Assembly: GCA_030015575.1 (NCBI GenBank)
Contig: JASDDO010000016.1
Coordinates: forward strand, 66,647,396 to 66,711,395
DNA from: Agapanthus africanus
Lineage: Eukaryota; Streptophyta; Magnoliopsida; Asparagales; Amaryllidaceae
Direction of reading: 5' to 3'
DNA: 64,000 bases
Position numbers and translations under genes: made by a program. How positions within the stretch are numbered: position 1 is the first letter of the stretch; each line of letters begins with the position of its first letter. The notes below the pieces were generated by a model, which saw nothing but the letters and a program-made list of their open reading frames with translations, had not been told where the DNA came from and searched no databases. Positions 1 through 12,447 of this stretch are shown here, piece after piece.

Positions 1-2
1 GC

Positions 3-2044
3 TGTAAGTCCACGTTGCCCACCCCGGTGCTTACGGGGAGACGGAAAACATAATAAAAATTGGATTTTTATCAACTATAGGCAACATGGACCAAGCTTTA
101 AGGATCTTTGCTAAACAAAAACATGCTAACCCTAACTAGTAACTAGCTAAGTGATGGAAAGGTTATACCTTGAGCTCAAAGTCCTTCTCTCCTTGCTCCT
201 TGGAATGGTAGAAAGAGGTCACCTTGCTTGTCTTCTCCCGTCAAAGAAGGATCCACCCGAAAGCCTCGACCTTTAGCTTCAACTGCAAGCTAGGAGTAAC
301 TAGAGTGCAAGAAATGCTAAGACTTGAACCCTAGAAGAGATTAGAGAAGATCAAGTGAAGGTTTTTCTCAAGCTTTTTGTTTCTCAACACATGAGAGGGA
401 GAGAGCTTGAGGGAGAGGATGAGCAAGAGAGAGAAATGATATGAGAGAATGAATTATTAGTGAGCCATTCTCACTAATATGTGTGTAATATTTTAATTCA
501 ATAATTAGCTAGAAAATTGTCATGGTTTAATCAAGATATGACCATTATCATTTCAATATTAATGCAAATTGCAAGGATCAAAGAGCATCTTCCAAATGAA
601 ATGATTATGGTCAAGTTGTCAACTAGGTCAACAAGTCAATGAAGTCAAATGGTCAACAACAACAACCATGCACAATTATTAAGCTAATTATCAATTAACT
701 ATAATACACACAAGAGCAATAGGGTTAATAAAATGACAATAGTCATTAACCCTAAACAAGGTCCTCTCCCTCAATCTCAAGCAACTGTGCATACGCACCC
801 GCATTCGTGATCTGAGGAACACGAATACACAGAGAAAAACCAATCCCAAATCATATACTAGGATCCGGCTTAAACCAAAGCCCGCTAGTATAAACTGTCC
901 GGACAGCAAACGTGCACAAGTGCGCGGATGCGAACGAACCCTGTCGCAAAACCATGTGACCTCTACTCATTTTCCCTAAACGTGAATAGCTCTCTGTTTG
1001 GGACTCTAAAGACTCGACACTACGCTGGCAGTGGGTTTAACCATAGACCGCAAGCGGCACTAGCTGTACGTAACGGTCCCCAGGTAGATGTCGATAAGAA
1101 GACTGACGAGGTGAACCCCATCTGCACTCCTACTGAGCTTGTATGTGACAGTCTCCGTACAGTCCGGTATGTTCGTCTGATACATCGCATGGCGGGCCTA
1201 GGGGGGCGGTGAACGTCAGTCCCCTAATAGCGGTACAAGTCGTGTCGGAGTGTAGCCCAGAACACCCTGAGACAACACTGGAAACCTACCAGTATATCTC
1301 GCTTGCCCTGGCCAGGGACTACTCGTGTAATGGCTCTCCTGGACACAGCGCGATGTCAACCCCCAATACCGGGAGAGACGGATCCTGTCTAACCGTCACT
1401 GCCTCCAAGTGCTTCGGGACTGCACCCAAAAACTACCTGTTTGCACGACTCCTTTGAGCCGTGGTAGGGCAGTAATCAAAGTGCAGTGGGAACACACTCG
1501 AGGCGAAGTGACAGTGTCAAGTCAGCGGACTAAGCTGTACTCATGTCACCTGGGAACTGATAACTGACGATAGGTATATTAACAACCAACAGTTCCCGAC
1601 AAGTCCTGTCCAGTGTACTCGTAACCTAACGAGCACCCGCATACTATCCCAAGTACGACGTACTAACGGCTGTGGGACAGACCGTCTCCCACACTGGGAT
1701 GAGAAGCGCATACGCTAGTCTACTCCGGAGTATCGATGCCCTGTCTCGATAGTCCAACGACTAGGGACCTGTATAAGGATGTGCTTATAGATTACCCAGC
1801 TCCCACGAGTGCGAGCGCCATCACAGCGCTGGTAATCAAGCAAAGATCCTAAGGGCTCTACTAATATGTATACCAGCAATATGCTAAAAGAAACACATGC
1901 ACATATTAAAGCAGAGACAAACCAAGTAGCATACTACCATTTCGAGCAAGATTGTATATACAACTGTGAATATCCCAAGCTTCCATTAAGTAATATACAA
2001 ACTAGTATGATACAGTAATGGCCTCTAGGGTATATACACTAACA
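3..2044 (-). repeat. 3' LTR of element A
   Basis: 2042 bp, bounded by TG/CA, nearly identical to 25679-27719. The inner edge at 2044 is followed by the PPT complement. It contains the 15-bp box GACTCTAAAGACTCG (1002-1016), seen in every copia LTR here, and the palindrome CCCTGGCCAGGG (1306-1317). Open frames inside it are not conserved as protein and I do not annotate them. Confidence 0.9.
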
Positions 2045-2642
2045 ATCTCCCACTTGCACTAAGGCCATGTACTGGCGTATCGAAGACCTATCATCTCGAT
2101 CAGCCGCTGGATCTGCTGTGTTATCCTCTGATGCAACTCTCCGAACCTCGATCTCCTGGCGATCCACGATCTCCCTGATCAGGTGATACCGCCTTAAGAT
2201 GTGTCTGGATTTCTGATGGGACCTGGGTTCCTTCGCTAAAGCTATAGCCCCGTTGTTGTCGCAATACAGAGGTATTGGGTCAACAATGGACGGAACCACC
2301 TGAAATTCTTTCAAGAACTTCCTCATCCAGACAGCTTCTTTTGCGGCATCAGATACAGTGATGTATTCCGCTTCCATAGTCGAGTCAGCAACGGTTTCCT
2401 GTTTGGAGCTCTTCCAACACACCGCCCCTCCATTGAGGGTAAAGACAAAACCCGACATGGACTTAGAATCATCCTTGTCACTCTGGAAGCTGGAGTCAGC
2501 AAAGGCCTCAATCTGCAGGTTTTTTCCGCCATACACCAAGAACATCTCCTTAGTCCTTCTCAGGTACTTGAGAATGTTCTTTACTGCTATCCAATGTTTC
2601 TCCCCAGGGTTTGACTGATACCTGCTTACCACACTCAGCGCA
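2039..2642 (-). pseudogene. A: RNase H end of the polyprotein, cut off from RT by element B
   Basis: The open part from 2632 codes for about 197 residues of copia RNase H. Visible are a first catalytic Asp in FADSSF (residue 46), the MEAEY acidic motif (87-90), the YCDNNGA motif with Asp125, and a SRHILRRYHLIREIV stretch before the C-terminus. The stop codon TAG lies in the first bases of the LTR (LVQVGDC then stop), as is usual for Angela elements, where coding runs through the PPT. After NTADP the sequence goes quickly to the end, so a short internal deletion is likely. The upstream reading frame continues at 12448, 9.8 kb away, on the other side of B. Confidence 0.88.
2045..2055 (-). other. 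Polypurine tract of element A
   Basis: Reads AAGTGGGAGAT on the minus strand, directly before the LTR start TGTTAG. It primes plus-strand DNA synthesis. Identical tracts flank the 3' LTRs of B, E and F. Confidence 0.85.
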
Positions 2643-2647
2643 TAAGC
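2643..2647. repeat. Target site duplication of B (left copy)
   Basis: TAAGC, matched by TAAGC at 12448-12452. It proves that 2648-12447 is one insertion into A's RT/RNase H region. Confidence 0.93.
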
Positions 2648-4738
2648 TGTAGGGATGGCCTAGCACCTGGTCAAGGGTTCGGTGGCATCACACATGCCAT
2701 AATCAAAATTTTAGAGGTGCTAAGCTAGCCCCGACGAGAATCGTAGCTAGAAGTTTTAGGGATTCATACACTAAGCATCACATGCAAATGTAAAACTTAC
2801 AACCCTTGTAGATCTTCCTCGGTGACTCCTTGGCACTATGAGATTTTGAAACGGATTGATGGAAGCCTTCCTTGTCCACGATGATCCACCCGAAGTCCCG
2901 CGGAATTTCCGGTCTCCATCTCATCGCCGGAAGGGCACCACATCGCCTACGTTTTTTACGGGCTCCCACCTCAATGCCGAGGCAACTCGGGCGCGAAGTT
3001 GGCTAGCCGACTCGCCCAAGATTTGATGTAGAATAATTGGATTAACTTGAAATCCTAAGCTTTTGATTCACATCTCATGTGAGGGTTAAAGCTAGGAAGA
3101 ATGATCACCATCATTTTTCTTTCTCTCTTCTTATGAACTTGTTATGATACACTTATCATAACTTTGTTAAGGAATTGAATGCCTTGAATTCACATCTCAT
3201 GTGAAGGTATTTATAAGAGAAAATGGAGGAGAGAATAATTTCATTTATAATTAAAAAGATTAAGCATGATAGAAAAAAGAAAGAAAAGAATTTAGCACTA
3301 ATTAAAGCATGCATTATGAAAGAAGTATCATGCTTAATTAGTACATCCACTTCTATCATGCTTATACTTTTCAATTTACACCTCACTTATTTATTTTCAC
3401 AAAATAAATGATGTCATAATTATGTCATTATGAGGTGGCATCTTCTAGAAGGTATTTTGTAACAATTACAAAAATACCCCTCCTCCGTATACCGTATACC
3501 GTATACTGTATACCCGTATCCGAATTCCGAAAAATACGAATACCATTAATCCAACAATATAATACCGGTATCCGTCCAGTATTATTCTTTCGATTTATTA
3601 TTCCTGTAACAATTACCGAACATAATCGAAAACCTGCCGCAACACTTTACGGCTGCCGTAACAACTTACGGTCTCTACATCTTTTCGCCCGAAAACTTGA
3701 GTAACTAAATGTGGGGGACTCTAAAGACTCGTTAACACCTTAGTTGTGGATTTAACCACTAGCACGTTAGAGGTATAAGCCAATACATAACGGGCTACCA
3801 GGTATTGACTAAAAGGTGGCCGACGAGCGAACTCATCACAACCCTTACGAGCCTGTAAGCAACACTTACCGTACAGTCCGGTCTCTTCGTCTGATACGTC
3901 GCATATTCAGTCTAGGGGTGGTAAATGTCAGACCCCAGTAACTTTATAAGTCATGTTGATTTATGGCTCATAACCGGTCGAGGAACTACTGATAACACTT
4001 ATCAGTAAACCTCGAGAACCCTGGCCAGGGATTTAGGTGTTATAGCCGATCAAACATAGCGCGACATCAACTCCCTATACCGGGAGAGACGAAACCCCTC
4101 CTATCGCTCACTGTCTCCATATGATTCGGGACTGTACCCAAAATCCACCTGTTTGCACGACTCAGTAGAGCCGTGGTAGGGAGGAAATCAAAGCACAGTG
4201 GGAACCACACAAGACTCTATGACGATCTCGGGTCTACAGACTAACCTGTACAAGTGTCACCAGAGAACTGCTATCTGACAATAGGTATATATACCATCTA
4301 GGAGTTCTCGGCGAGTCCGTTCAGTGTACCCAGTCTCCACTGAGCACCTGTACACCATCCTTGATGTCAAACACCGATGGATATGGGATCATCCATCGCC
4401 CATCATATGGGTCAAGATGCGTATACGCTAGTCTACTCTGGTGTATCGATGCCCTGTCTCGACACACCCTCGACTAGGAACAGTTATAGGATGTACTCAT
4501 AGACTACTATGGCCCCACTAGTATGATCTCATCATAGTCGCAGTAGTCGAGTACAAATCCTAAGGGCTTTATCAACATGTAACAAAAGAGACAATCGGAG
4601 TACATGTTTAGATAAAGTACAACCAGATAGCGTACTATCATGTCGAGCAAGAAAGTCCTCCCTATATATGTCCAAGCATCCACTACAATATACATCGTAT
4701 GTACAGTAATGGCCTCTAGGGCACACATATAACTAACA
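2648..4738 (-). repeat. 3' LTR of element B
   Basis: 2091 bp, TG...CA. In element sense its first several hundred bases are close to the E LTR, while the end portion differs. It holds the palindrome CCCTGGCCAGGG at 4019-4030 and the box GACTCTAAAGACTCG near 3719. Confidence 0.93.
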
Positions 4739-4749
4739 ATCTCCCACTT
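4739..4749 (-). other. Polypurine tract of element B
   Basis: AAGTGGGAGAT on the minus strand, adjoining the 3' LTR. Confidence 0.85.
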
Positions 4750-7250
4750 GCACTAGGGCCATCTGTTGTGGTATCACATACCAATCAATCAGCTTTGGTT
4801 TAAGTATCTCATACTCAACCATCCCATAAAAGTCTCTACTGGGAAAAAGCCTTAGTGAGTGGATCCGCTCTGTTTTCCTCTGTATCTACTCTCCTAACCT
4901 TGATCTCCCTGGAGATCAACCATCTCTATGATCAGGTGATGCTGCCTAAGAATCATATATCTGGATTTCTGATGGGACGGTTGTTCCTTGGCTAAAGCCA
5001 CAACTCCATTGTCTCACAATGGTAGGAACGAAGTTCATCTTATGAACTTATATATATATATATATCCAGATTTTATCTTTGGTAGCATCTTTAGTAATGA
5101 CGTATCTTGCCTTTCTTGTATGTCACGGTATCTAGCTTGGAACTCTTCCAACATACCATCCCTCTACTAAGGGTAAAGACAATGCCTGCGACTGACATTC
5201 AGTCGTCTTTATCACTCTGGAACCTTTCCTGTGATTCTCCCCAGGATCGATTGATACTATCTCACTACAACTAGTGAGTATCCTTATATCCATTTAGATC
5301 TATCTCATAGATCCAAAACCCTGGATTTAGGAGGTATCACCTTTGATCCTATGAGAGGAGATTGACTGAGTGTAGCATAGGAAACTCCTTCCCTATCAAG
5401 AGTATGTCATCCACGTACTCTACGAGGATCACTACCATATTCCCTACCACCTTTTATGTATATACAAGGTTCATCTATTTATTTTGATGAAGTCAAACTC
5501 TTTGACTACCACATCAAAATAGATGTTCCAACTCCGCGATGCCTGTTTTATCACATAAAACATCTTGCACACTTTTCCGCTGCTCCCACTGTCTACGAAG
5601 CCCTCTGGCTGTATACTTATAGACGTTCTTTTCTAAAACTTCTTTTAGAAAAGCAGTCATGACACCCAACCACCAGATATCGCAGTCAAGGTATGTAGCA
5701 GTGGCAAGTAGGATCTGGATGGACTTAAGCATAGCTTTGAAAGTCTCAACTTTTCCATGTACGCCAAGTAATCTTCTCAAGATATACTTGCTTCTGATGG
5801 GGTTTTAACCCTTCAGATAAAGCAACCAAAGTCCATACTTTGTTAGTGTATAAGGATTCCATCTCAGATCGCTAATCATCCAGCCATTCTTACAGAGTCA
5901 CACTCCTGATGGCCTGCTCGAAACTAGTTAGGTCATACTATTTTGGTCAGGCAACAACCCCATCCCATAGGGTCGCCGTGGCACCAAAAAGTCCCTCAGC
6001 AGCTACTTGCTATGCAGCCTCCTTGCGAGGACTACAACCCGTCGGAACACCTTCCGGTCTCGGGAAACGCTGGGTAATATGAAATCCTCGCTCCCACTGT
6101 CATAGAGAAACCAAAGTATCTCTTAGGTGGGTGAGGAACCCTACTAGATCGGCGGAGAGGCTGAGGTTCGTTAGTGTCTATTGAATCTTTTGGTTCTACC
6201 AAATCATCTGTTGTAGCTGGAACTCCTTCCAGTTCTATCTCATGACCACTAATTTCTTCATAAGAAATTCCCTTTCACAAAGGTGGCATGCTGAGAAACA
6301 AAACAACTTTTGTTCTTCTGTTAGGTAGAAGATATTCCCTTGCTAATGCTTGGGATATCCAACAAACTTCCACAGTTTTTACTTTGCCTCGAGCTTGTCC
6401 GGATTTAGGTTTTTAGACATAGGCCGGACAACCCCAAATCTTAAAATCTTTAAGATATGGGCTCTTCCCATACCATATCATATATGGAGTAGTAGGCACC
6501 TGATTTAATTAGAACCCTATTCAATAGGTATGCAGCTTCGCAAGTGCATAACTCCCAAAAGGAAAATAGGAAACTCAGTAGTACTCATCATGGAGCACAC
6601 CATATCTCATAGGGTGCAATTGCTCCGCCCCGTTATACCATCGTGTTATGGTGTATACGGAGGAGTAATGCTGAGAGAGAATCTCATTCTCTTTTAGAAT
6701 AGTCCAGGATTTCCATGCTCAAGTATTCTCCTCCTTGATCTCATCATAATACTTATACCCGTTTTTGGTTCTCTACTTCTATTATATTCTGTGAATATCT
6801 CAAAAGCTTTGGACCTTTATTTCAACAGGAACATATGTCTGAATCTTGAGAGATTATCAGAGAAAATAATGAAGTATAAAGAACCGGTCATGGCATATGT
6901 AGACAGGGGGCCTTTCATACATCATCATGTATCAATCCCAAGAGTTCACTAACTCTTTCTCTGTTTCCAATAAACAGAGCTATGGTCATCTTATCTATAT
7001 GACATGACTGGCAAGTTTCACAAGATATAAATTTAAACTAATTTAAATATGCATCTAGATGTAACTTCAGCCAGCCGGGTCGCATTGATCTGACCTAGTC
7101 TACAATGCCTCAAGAAGGATCCGTCCATTTCTGAACTCTTCCTCTTGTGTGTGTTATGTATACTAAGAACTGTAGTATGATTTAGAACGTCCATGCTTTT
7201 AGACAACGTGCCTGAACCGATCAACATTTGATATAGGAAATGTTCAAAAA
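4750..7250 (-). pseudogene. B: decayed RNase H, RT and integrase
   Basis: No frame stays open beyond about 90 codons. Read from the right on the minus strand, fragments match A's polyprotein in order. Around 7033-7227 is the pre-integrase piece (IGSGTL, NTHKRKS, HCRLG). The integrase core remains scattered over about 5960-7000. RT fragments lie at 5390-5880, including a segment with DIWWLGV and TAFL, and YVDD encoded at about 5405-5420. RNase H traces lie at 4760-5260. The peculiar RT wording YKYTARG...RRQWEQRK is also in E near 33950-34120 and absent from A, so B and E share a degenerate ancestor. A TA microsatellite sits at 5049-5065. Confidence 0.85.
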
Positions 7251-7439
7251 ATTATCCATCAATACAAAATTCTATCATTTCTTTACTAATAAAGAGATTG
7301 ATATGATTTTGTATATCAGGTTCGGTATCTAATAGCATTTGTTCAGAATCAATGTATTGGTAATACAGGGTGATAACTGCCAACTTCTTGGCTTGCAACA
7401 ATTGCACCATTTCCAACTCTTGAAAATTATCACCCGTTC

Positions 7440-7757
7440 TCAGTCATTTACCTTTCTGTAGCCCATGTAACAAATTACATTTGTGGGATCCTGATCCGGT
7501 ATCATTATACCCAGGACGTAAAAGATACTGAGAAACAGTTCTTTGTAATAGACACACCCGAAGATCATGCATCAACATGTACTATCTTCGTTTGGGTGGC
7601 ATAGTAATTCTGGTATTTCCCTATTTCCTGCTCTGTCTTATAACAATTATAGGTTGGAGCGGAACCAACGTTCCCCAGCTTAATATAACAAGCGGGTTCA
7701 GTCAATATATCCGTATTTATTATCTTGATTAAGGCATGATATGGTCACTATCTGGAG
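7440..7757 (-). pseudogene. B: gag-less start joined to protease remnant
   Basis: About 250 bp separate the pre-gag GTGACCAT motif (near 7750) from the protease motif DTGSGS (about 7487-7504). In A the same interval is about 930 bp, so nearly all of gag including the zinc knuckle is missing. E has the same short interval with clearly homologous sequence, so the deletion is shared. An extra A before the DTGSGS codons shifts the frame. Confidence 0.8.
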
Positions 7758-8048
7758 AGAGAGAGAGATGAAAACACTTTAGCGTATGCTCTTGCAAGAT
7801 TAGATTGGTTATTTATCTAATCCAGATGTCTCCCACTGTTTTTATCAAATCCTCCTTCAAACAATAAAAGGTAAGATTAGCCGGGAATAATTACACCCTA
7901 TAATTTCATCAAATTGTCTTGTGTAAAACTTTTCCAGGAGTAACTCTTACTCGCAGTGAGATCGGGATCCAACTATCATATAGAAGGTATGCAATCTCAT
8001 TGCAAATTTCAACTCTTGAAATTCCCGATATGGTTTTTACCCCTAGTC

Positions 8049-8254
8049 ACTTATGACCTTGGCTATGGTCAACAAATCATAAGTACTAGTCAAGTTCTGC
8101 CCGTCATTTCGTGATTAGCCAGACCCACCCACATGATCCTTGACTATGATCAACAAAATCACATGAATGTCCTGACTAATCGCATCATATGCTTTGTAGG
8201 AATTCATCACTTAGCTACCGAACACTACGCCTCGGCTATGGTCGACAAACGTAG
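8049..8254 (-). other. B: triplet of leader hairpins
   Basis: Three imperfect hairpins at about 8049-8084 (ACTTATGA/TCATAAGT), 8131-8166 (ACATGAT paired with ATCACATG) and 8225-8254 (CTACG/CGTAG). Each carries a variant of CCTTGGCTATGGTCAACAAA in its loop. The same triplet, with different but still pairing stems, occurs in A, E and F. Confidence 0.7.
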
Positions 8255-9695
8255 CACGAATACTAAGTACTCTGCTTCCTAAAATGACGGAGGGCAACGG
8301 ATGGTTTTTATGAAAACCTTTAACGTTTTGAACTTGATCTCGTTGTAGAATCAAGTGGGAAGGAGTGGTTTAAGCTCCAGTTTTAAATATCGAATGGTTT
8401 TGTAGTATCTTTCTAATTTTGCTAAAGAGGTCACTCCCGGTGAAGGGATCTCGGCTCTTTCCTTATCGAATAAGGTGCTGGATATGTAAATACCACGATG
8501 CAAAGCAACAATATATCAACTATAAAATCAATTCGAGTTCTTTGTAACTTTTTCCAGTTTCGTTAAAGGGGTCACTCCCGGTGAAGGGATCTCGGCCCTT
8601 TCCTCATCGAATGAGGTGCAGGATATTCAACAATACCACTATGCAAAACAAAAGCTAGAGTTACTCTTTTTCAAAAAAGTTTGATTCTACAACATCATTA
8701 GGTTTCTTTTTCTTAACATTAATCAGGTTAATGCTGTCCCATCATTTATGTTTCCTATCTTTTATGTTTCCTAAACATCACAGAAAAGAAACGCAAATAG
8801 AACGTACGCTTATGCCATCCGCATTTGCCACTGGGCCCCGTCATGCACCTTTAGGTTACTTAACTAACGGCAGAGCGGGGGCTGGACTAGCGCGGGTGCA
8901 AAACATAAGCAACGTTTATTATATCATATATATATAATAATAATCCATTCGTCTCAGATACTAAGTAATCACATTACAGAATATCAACAGCAGAAGCATA
9001 TAAAAGGATATCTAGGATGTCCGTATTTTGTATCGAGCCAACAATAGAAAATACGGATTCCACGGTCGTGATGAATAGCCAAGCCCACACCCTTAGACCC
9101 CTACGAGAGCGGCAAGTGACCCTGCCAATTCTAGAGTTTAGGAGACCCGGTCTCGACTCCTCCAGATGGCCTCCCACTGAACCCTAGAACCCGGTCACTT
9201 GTGCTCCCCTCCTTGGGTCTATCCTAATGCGGAAAAGTAAATAATATACAATTGATTTATACATGAATGAAAATAAAAAACTCTGATCTCACATAAAAAC
9301 CCCCGGCTATTCATTCGCGACAATCCTGCTCATCATATTTCAGCAACACATAATATCTCATATCATCAACGTAAGTAAGTATGCGTATCACGATTGTCGT
9401 TGACGTATAGCAACGAAAACGGCGATACAACACATACTACACTTACGGTCACAGAAAATAAAATGAAAAACTACAACATTTGGAATTCACAATCACCTTA
9501 GACATCATAAATTCGAAATATCACATACTTCGTATTTCATGCCTAACTATATGAATTCCACATATTGTATCACATTTCAGATAAATAGACAATGTTAAAC
9601 TTTTCGATCGAATATACAAAACACCCTAGATTTCCCAAACTGCACAACACTTGAGCCGAGTTCAAAAGTTTCTAGAACATGCAACAGCCCCTTAT

Positions 9696-9825
9696 GGACC
9701 AACCGTAGAATGGCCAAACCAACGCCTCACATGTGGCAACGCTAAACTACCACAAACCCTAAGGTTCAGTGATAGTTTTGACGGTCACATAATCGAGTTA
9801 TGGTTATGTTCTTCTAGAGTGTCCA
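9696..9825 (-). other. B: leader module shared with E and R
   Basis: About 130 bp running (plus-strand view) from GGACCAACCGTAGAA to CTTCTAGAGTGTCC. It matches E 29504-29640 in reverse complement and R 49842-49968 in the same orientation. It lies about 500-650 bp from the primer site in B and E, and somewhat further in R. Confidence 0.72.
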
Positions 9826-10110
9826 CAAATACGCTTGCATGTTTTTCGAAAGTTTCGAACTAGGGAAAAATCCAACACTTGGAATTTTTCCAATACGGGA
9901 AAAAACTGTGTTTCTAATATTCGTTCAAACATTTTAACACGTTCTAAAAATCTGAAAATCTGAACGAAATTAAACTTTTCCAATCGAATCACCAAATCCA
10001 ATTTATCTCCAGAACACTCAACACTTGAGTGAGTTTTAAACATTCCAGAGGCATAGTAAGAATTTATCAGGTACTGTGCACAAAAAATTTTTACCTGATG
10101 CTACAGTACG

Positions 10111-10157
10111 GCCGCTAAAGCACCGCAAAAACCATGTTTTGGCCGCCCTTCCGCGGC
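10111..10157 (-). repeat. B: GC-rich palindrome pair (degenerate)
   Basis: Two units, GCCGCTAAAGCACCGC (10111-10126) and GCCGCCCTTCCGCGGC (10142-10157), separated by 15 bp and about 190 bp from the primer site. This is the weakest member of the set seen in A, C, D and E, but the spacing is the same. Confidence 0.55.
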
Positions 10158-10341
10158 GCTTTAGAGGGATCATTTAAAAATTTTTATATGGTAATTCTTA
10201 GATTTGCCTGCTGATTTTTTTAGGACCTTTAAATTTGGAAAAATCCAATTTTCAAAAAATTTCCAGAAAGCTGTCAAAATTGGTGTTTCGTGGTTCGATC
10301 AGACTTTTAATTTCGCCTACGCATCGCCTAAAGCTTTAGTT

Positions 10342-10355
10342 TGGCTCTGATACCA
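10342..10355 (-). other. Primer binding site of element B
   Basis: Minus strand TGGTATCAGAGCCA, 14 bases complementary to the 3' end of plant initiator tRNA-Met, one base from the 5' LTR. Confidence 0.9.
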
Positions 10356-10356
10356 C

Positions 10357-12447
10357 TATAGGGATGGCCTAGCACCTGGTCAAGGGTTCGGTGGCATCAC
10401 ACATGCCATAATCAAAATTTTAGAGGTGCTAAGCTAGCCCCGACGAGAATCGTAGCTAGAAGTTTTAGGGATTCATACACTAAGCATCACATGCAAATGT
10501 AAAACTTACAACCCTTGTAGATCTTCCTCGGTGACTCCTTGGCACTATGAGATTTTGAAACGGATTGATGGAAGCCTTCCTTGTCCACGATGATCCACCC
10601 GAAGTCCCGCGGAATGTCCGGTCTCCATCTCATCGCCGGAAGGGCACCACATCGCCTACGTTTTTTACGGGCTCCCACCTCAATGCCGAGGCAACTCGGG
10701 CGCGAAGTTGGCTAGCCGACTCGCCCAAGATTTGATGTAGAATAATTGGATTAACTTGAAATCCTAAGCTTTTGATTCACATCTCATGTGAGGGTTAAAG
10801 CTAGGAAGAATGATCACCATCATTTTTCTTTCTCTCTTCTTATGAACTTGTTATGATACACTTATCATAACTTTGTTAAGGAATTGAATGCCTTGAATTC
10901 ACATCTCATGTGAAGGTATTTATAAGAGAAAATGGAGGAGAGAATAATTTCATTTATAATTAAAAAGATTAAGCATGATAGAAAAAAGAAAGAAAAGAAT
11001 TTAGCACTAATTAAAGCATGCATTATGAAAGAAGTATCATGCTTAATTAGTACATCCACTTCTATCATGCTTATACTTTTCAATTTACACCTCACTTATT
11101 TATTTTCACAAAATAAATGATGTCATAATTATGTCATTATGAGGTGGCATCTTCTAGAAGGTATTTTGTAACAATTACAAAAATACCCCTCCTCCGTATA
11201 CCGTATACCGTATACTGTATACCCGTATCCGAATTCCGAAAAATACGAATACCATTAATCCAACAATATAATACCGGTATCCGTCCAGTATTATTCTTTC
11301 GATTTATTATTCCTGTAACAATTACCGAACATAATCGAAAACCTGCCGCAACACTTTACGGCTGCCGTAACAACTTACGGTCTCTACATCTTTTCGCCCG
11401 AAAACTTGAGTAACTAAATGTGGGGGACTCTAAAGACTCGTTAACACCTTAGTTGTGGATTTAACCACTAGCACGTTAGAGGTATAAGCCAATACATAAC
11501 GGGCTACCAGGTATTGACTAAAAGGTGGCCGACGAGCGAACTCATCACAACCCTTACGAGCCTGTAAGCAACACTTACCGTACAGTCCGGTCTCTTCGTC
11601 TGATACGTCGCATATTCAGTCTAGGGGTGGTAAATGTCAGACCCCAGTAACTTTATAAGTCATGTTGATTTATGGCTCATAACCGGTCGAGGAACTACTG
11701 ATAACACTTATCAGTAAACCTCGAGAACCCTGGCCAGGGATTTAGGTGTTATAGCCGATCAAACATAGCGCGACATCAACTCCCTATACCGGGAGAGACG
11801 AAACCCCTCCTATCGCTCACTGTCTCCATATGATTCGGGACTGTACCCAAAATCCACCTGTTTGCACGACTCAGTAGAGCCGTGGTAGGGAGGAAATCAA
11901 AGCACAGTGGGAACCACACAAGACTCTATGACGATCTCGGGTCTACAGACTAACCTGTACAAGTGTCACCAGAGAACTGCTATCTGACAATAGGTATATA
12001 TACCATCTAGGAGTTCTCGGCGAGTCCGTTCAGTGTACCCAGTCTCCACTGAGCACCTGTACACCATCCTTGATGTCAAACACCGATGGATATGGGATCA
12101 TCCATCGCCCATCATATGGGTCAAGATGCGTATACGCTAGTCTACTCTGGTGTATCGATGCCCTGTCTCGACACACCCTCGACTAGGAACAGTTATAGGA
12201 TGTACTCATAGACTACTATGGCCCCACTAGTATGATCTCATCATAGTCGCAGTAGTCGAGTACAAATCCTAAGGGCTTTATCAACATGTAACAAAAGAGA
12301 CAATCGGAGTACATGTTTAGATAAAGTACAACCAGATAGCGTACTATCATGTCGAGCAAGAAAGTCCTCCCTATATATGTCCAAGCATCCACTACAATAT
12401 ACATCGTATGTACAGTAATGGCCTCTAGGGCACACATATAACTAACA
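10357..12447 (-). repeat. 5' LTR of element B
   Basis: 2091 bp, same length as the left LTR. Its plus-strand left end reads TA instead of TG, one of the two differences I can see. Palindrome CCCTGGCCAGGG at 11728-11739. Flanked on the right by TAAGC (12448-12452). Confidence 0.93.

Larger units (their letters stand above)
7758..10341 (-). other. B: untranslated leader
   Basis: About 2.6 kb of non-coding sequence between primer site and the gag remnant, alignable in blocks with the leaders of A (minus) and E (plus). Shared blocks include a stretch ending in the gagcgggggctg motif (about 8873 here, 24653 in A, complement near 30880 in E) and one around 9105-9230 with gggtctatcct. Listed separately: the hairpin triplet, the module shared with R, and the GC palindrome pair. 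The GNRA module found in A and E is missing here. Confidence 0.8.
2648..12447 (-). mobile_element. Element B: very young non-autonomous copia element
   Basis: 9800 bp, minus strand, with two 2091-bp LTRs that I see differing at only two positions (the second base of the right LTR, and T/G in the stretch at 2909/10618). PPT, primer site and target duplication are intact. The body is badly decayed: gag is absent, protease is frameshifted, and integrase, RT and RNase H exist only as fragments full of stops. A fresh insertion with a long-dead body means the parent copy was already defective and was mobilised by enzymes from another element, as BARE-2 is by BARE-1 in cereals. Element E has the same gag deletion and related pol fragments, so this is a family. 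Confidence 0.92.

Noticed and set aside
928-1457. Open frames in A's LTRs (also 26604-27132)
   Set aside because: Length and frame differ between the two LTR copies, and a 1-bp indel shifts them.
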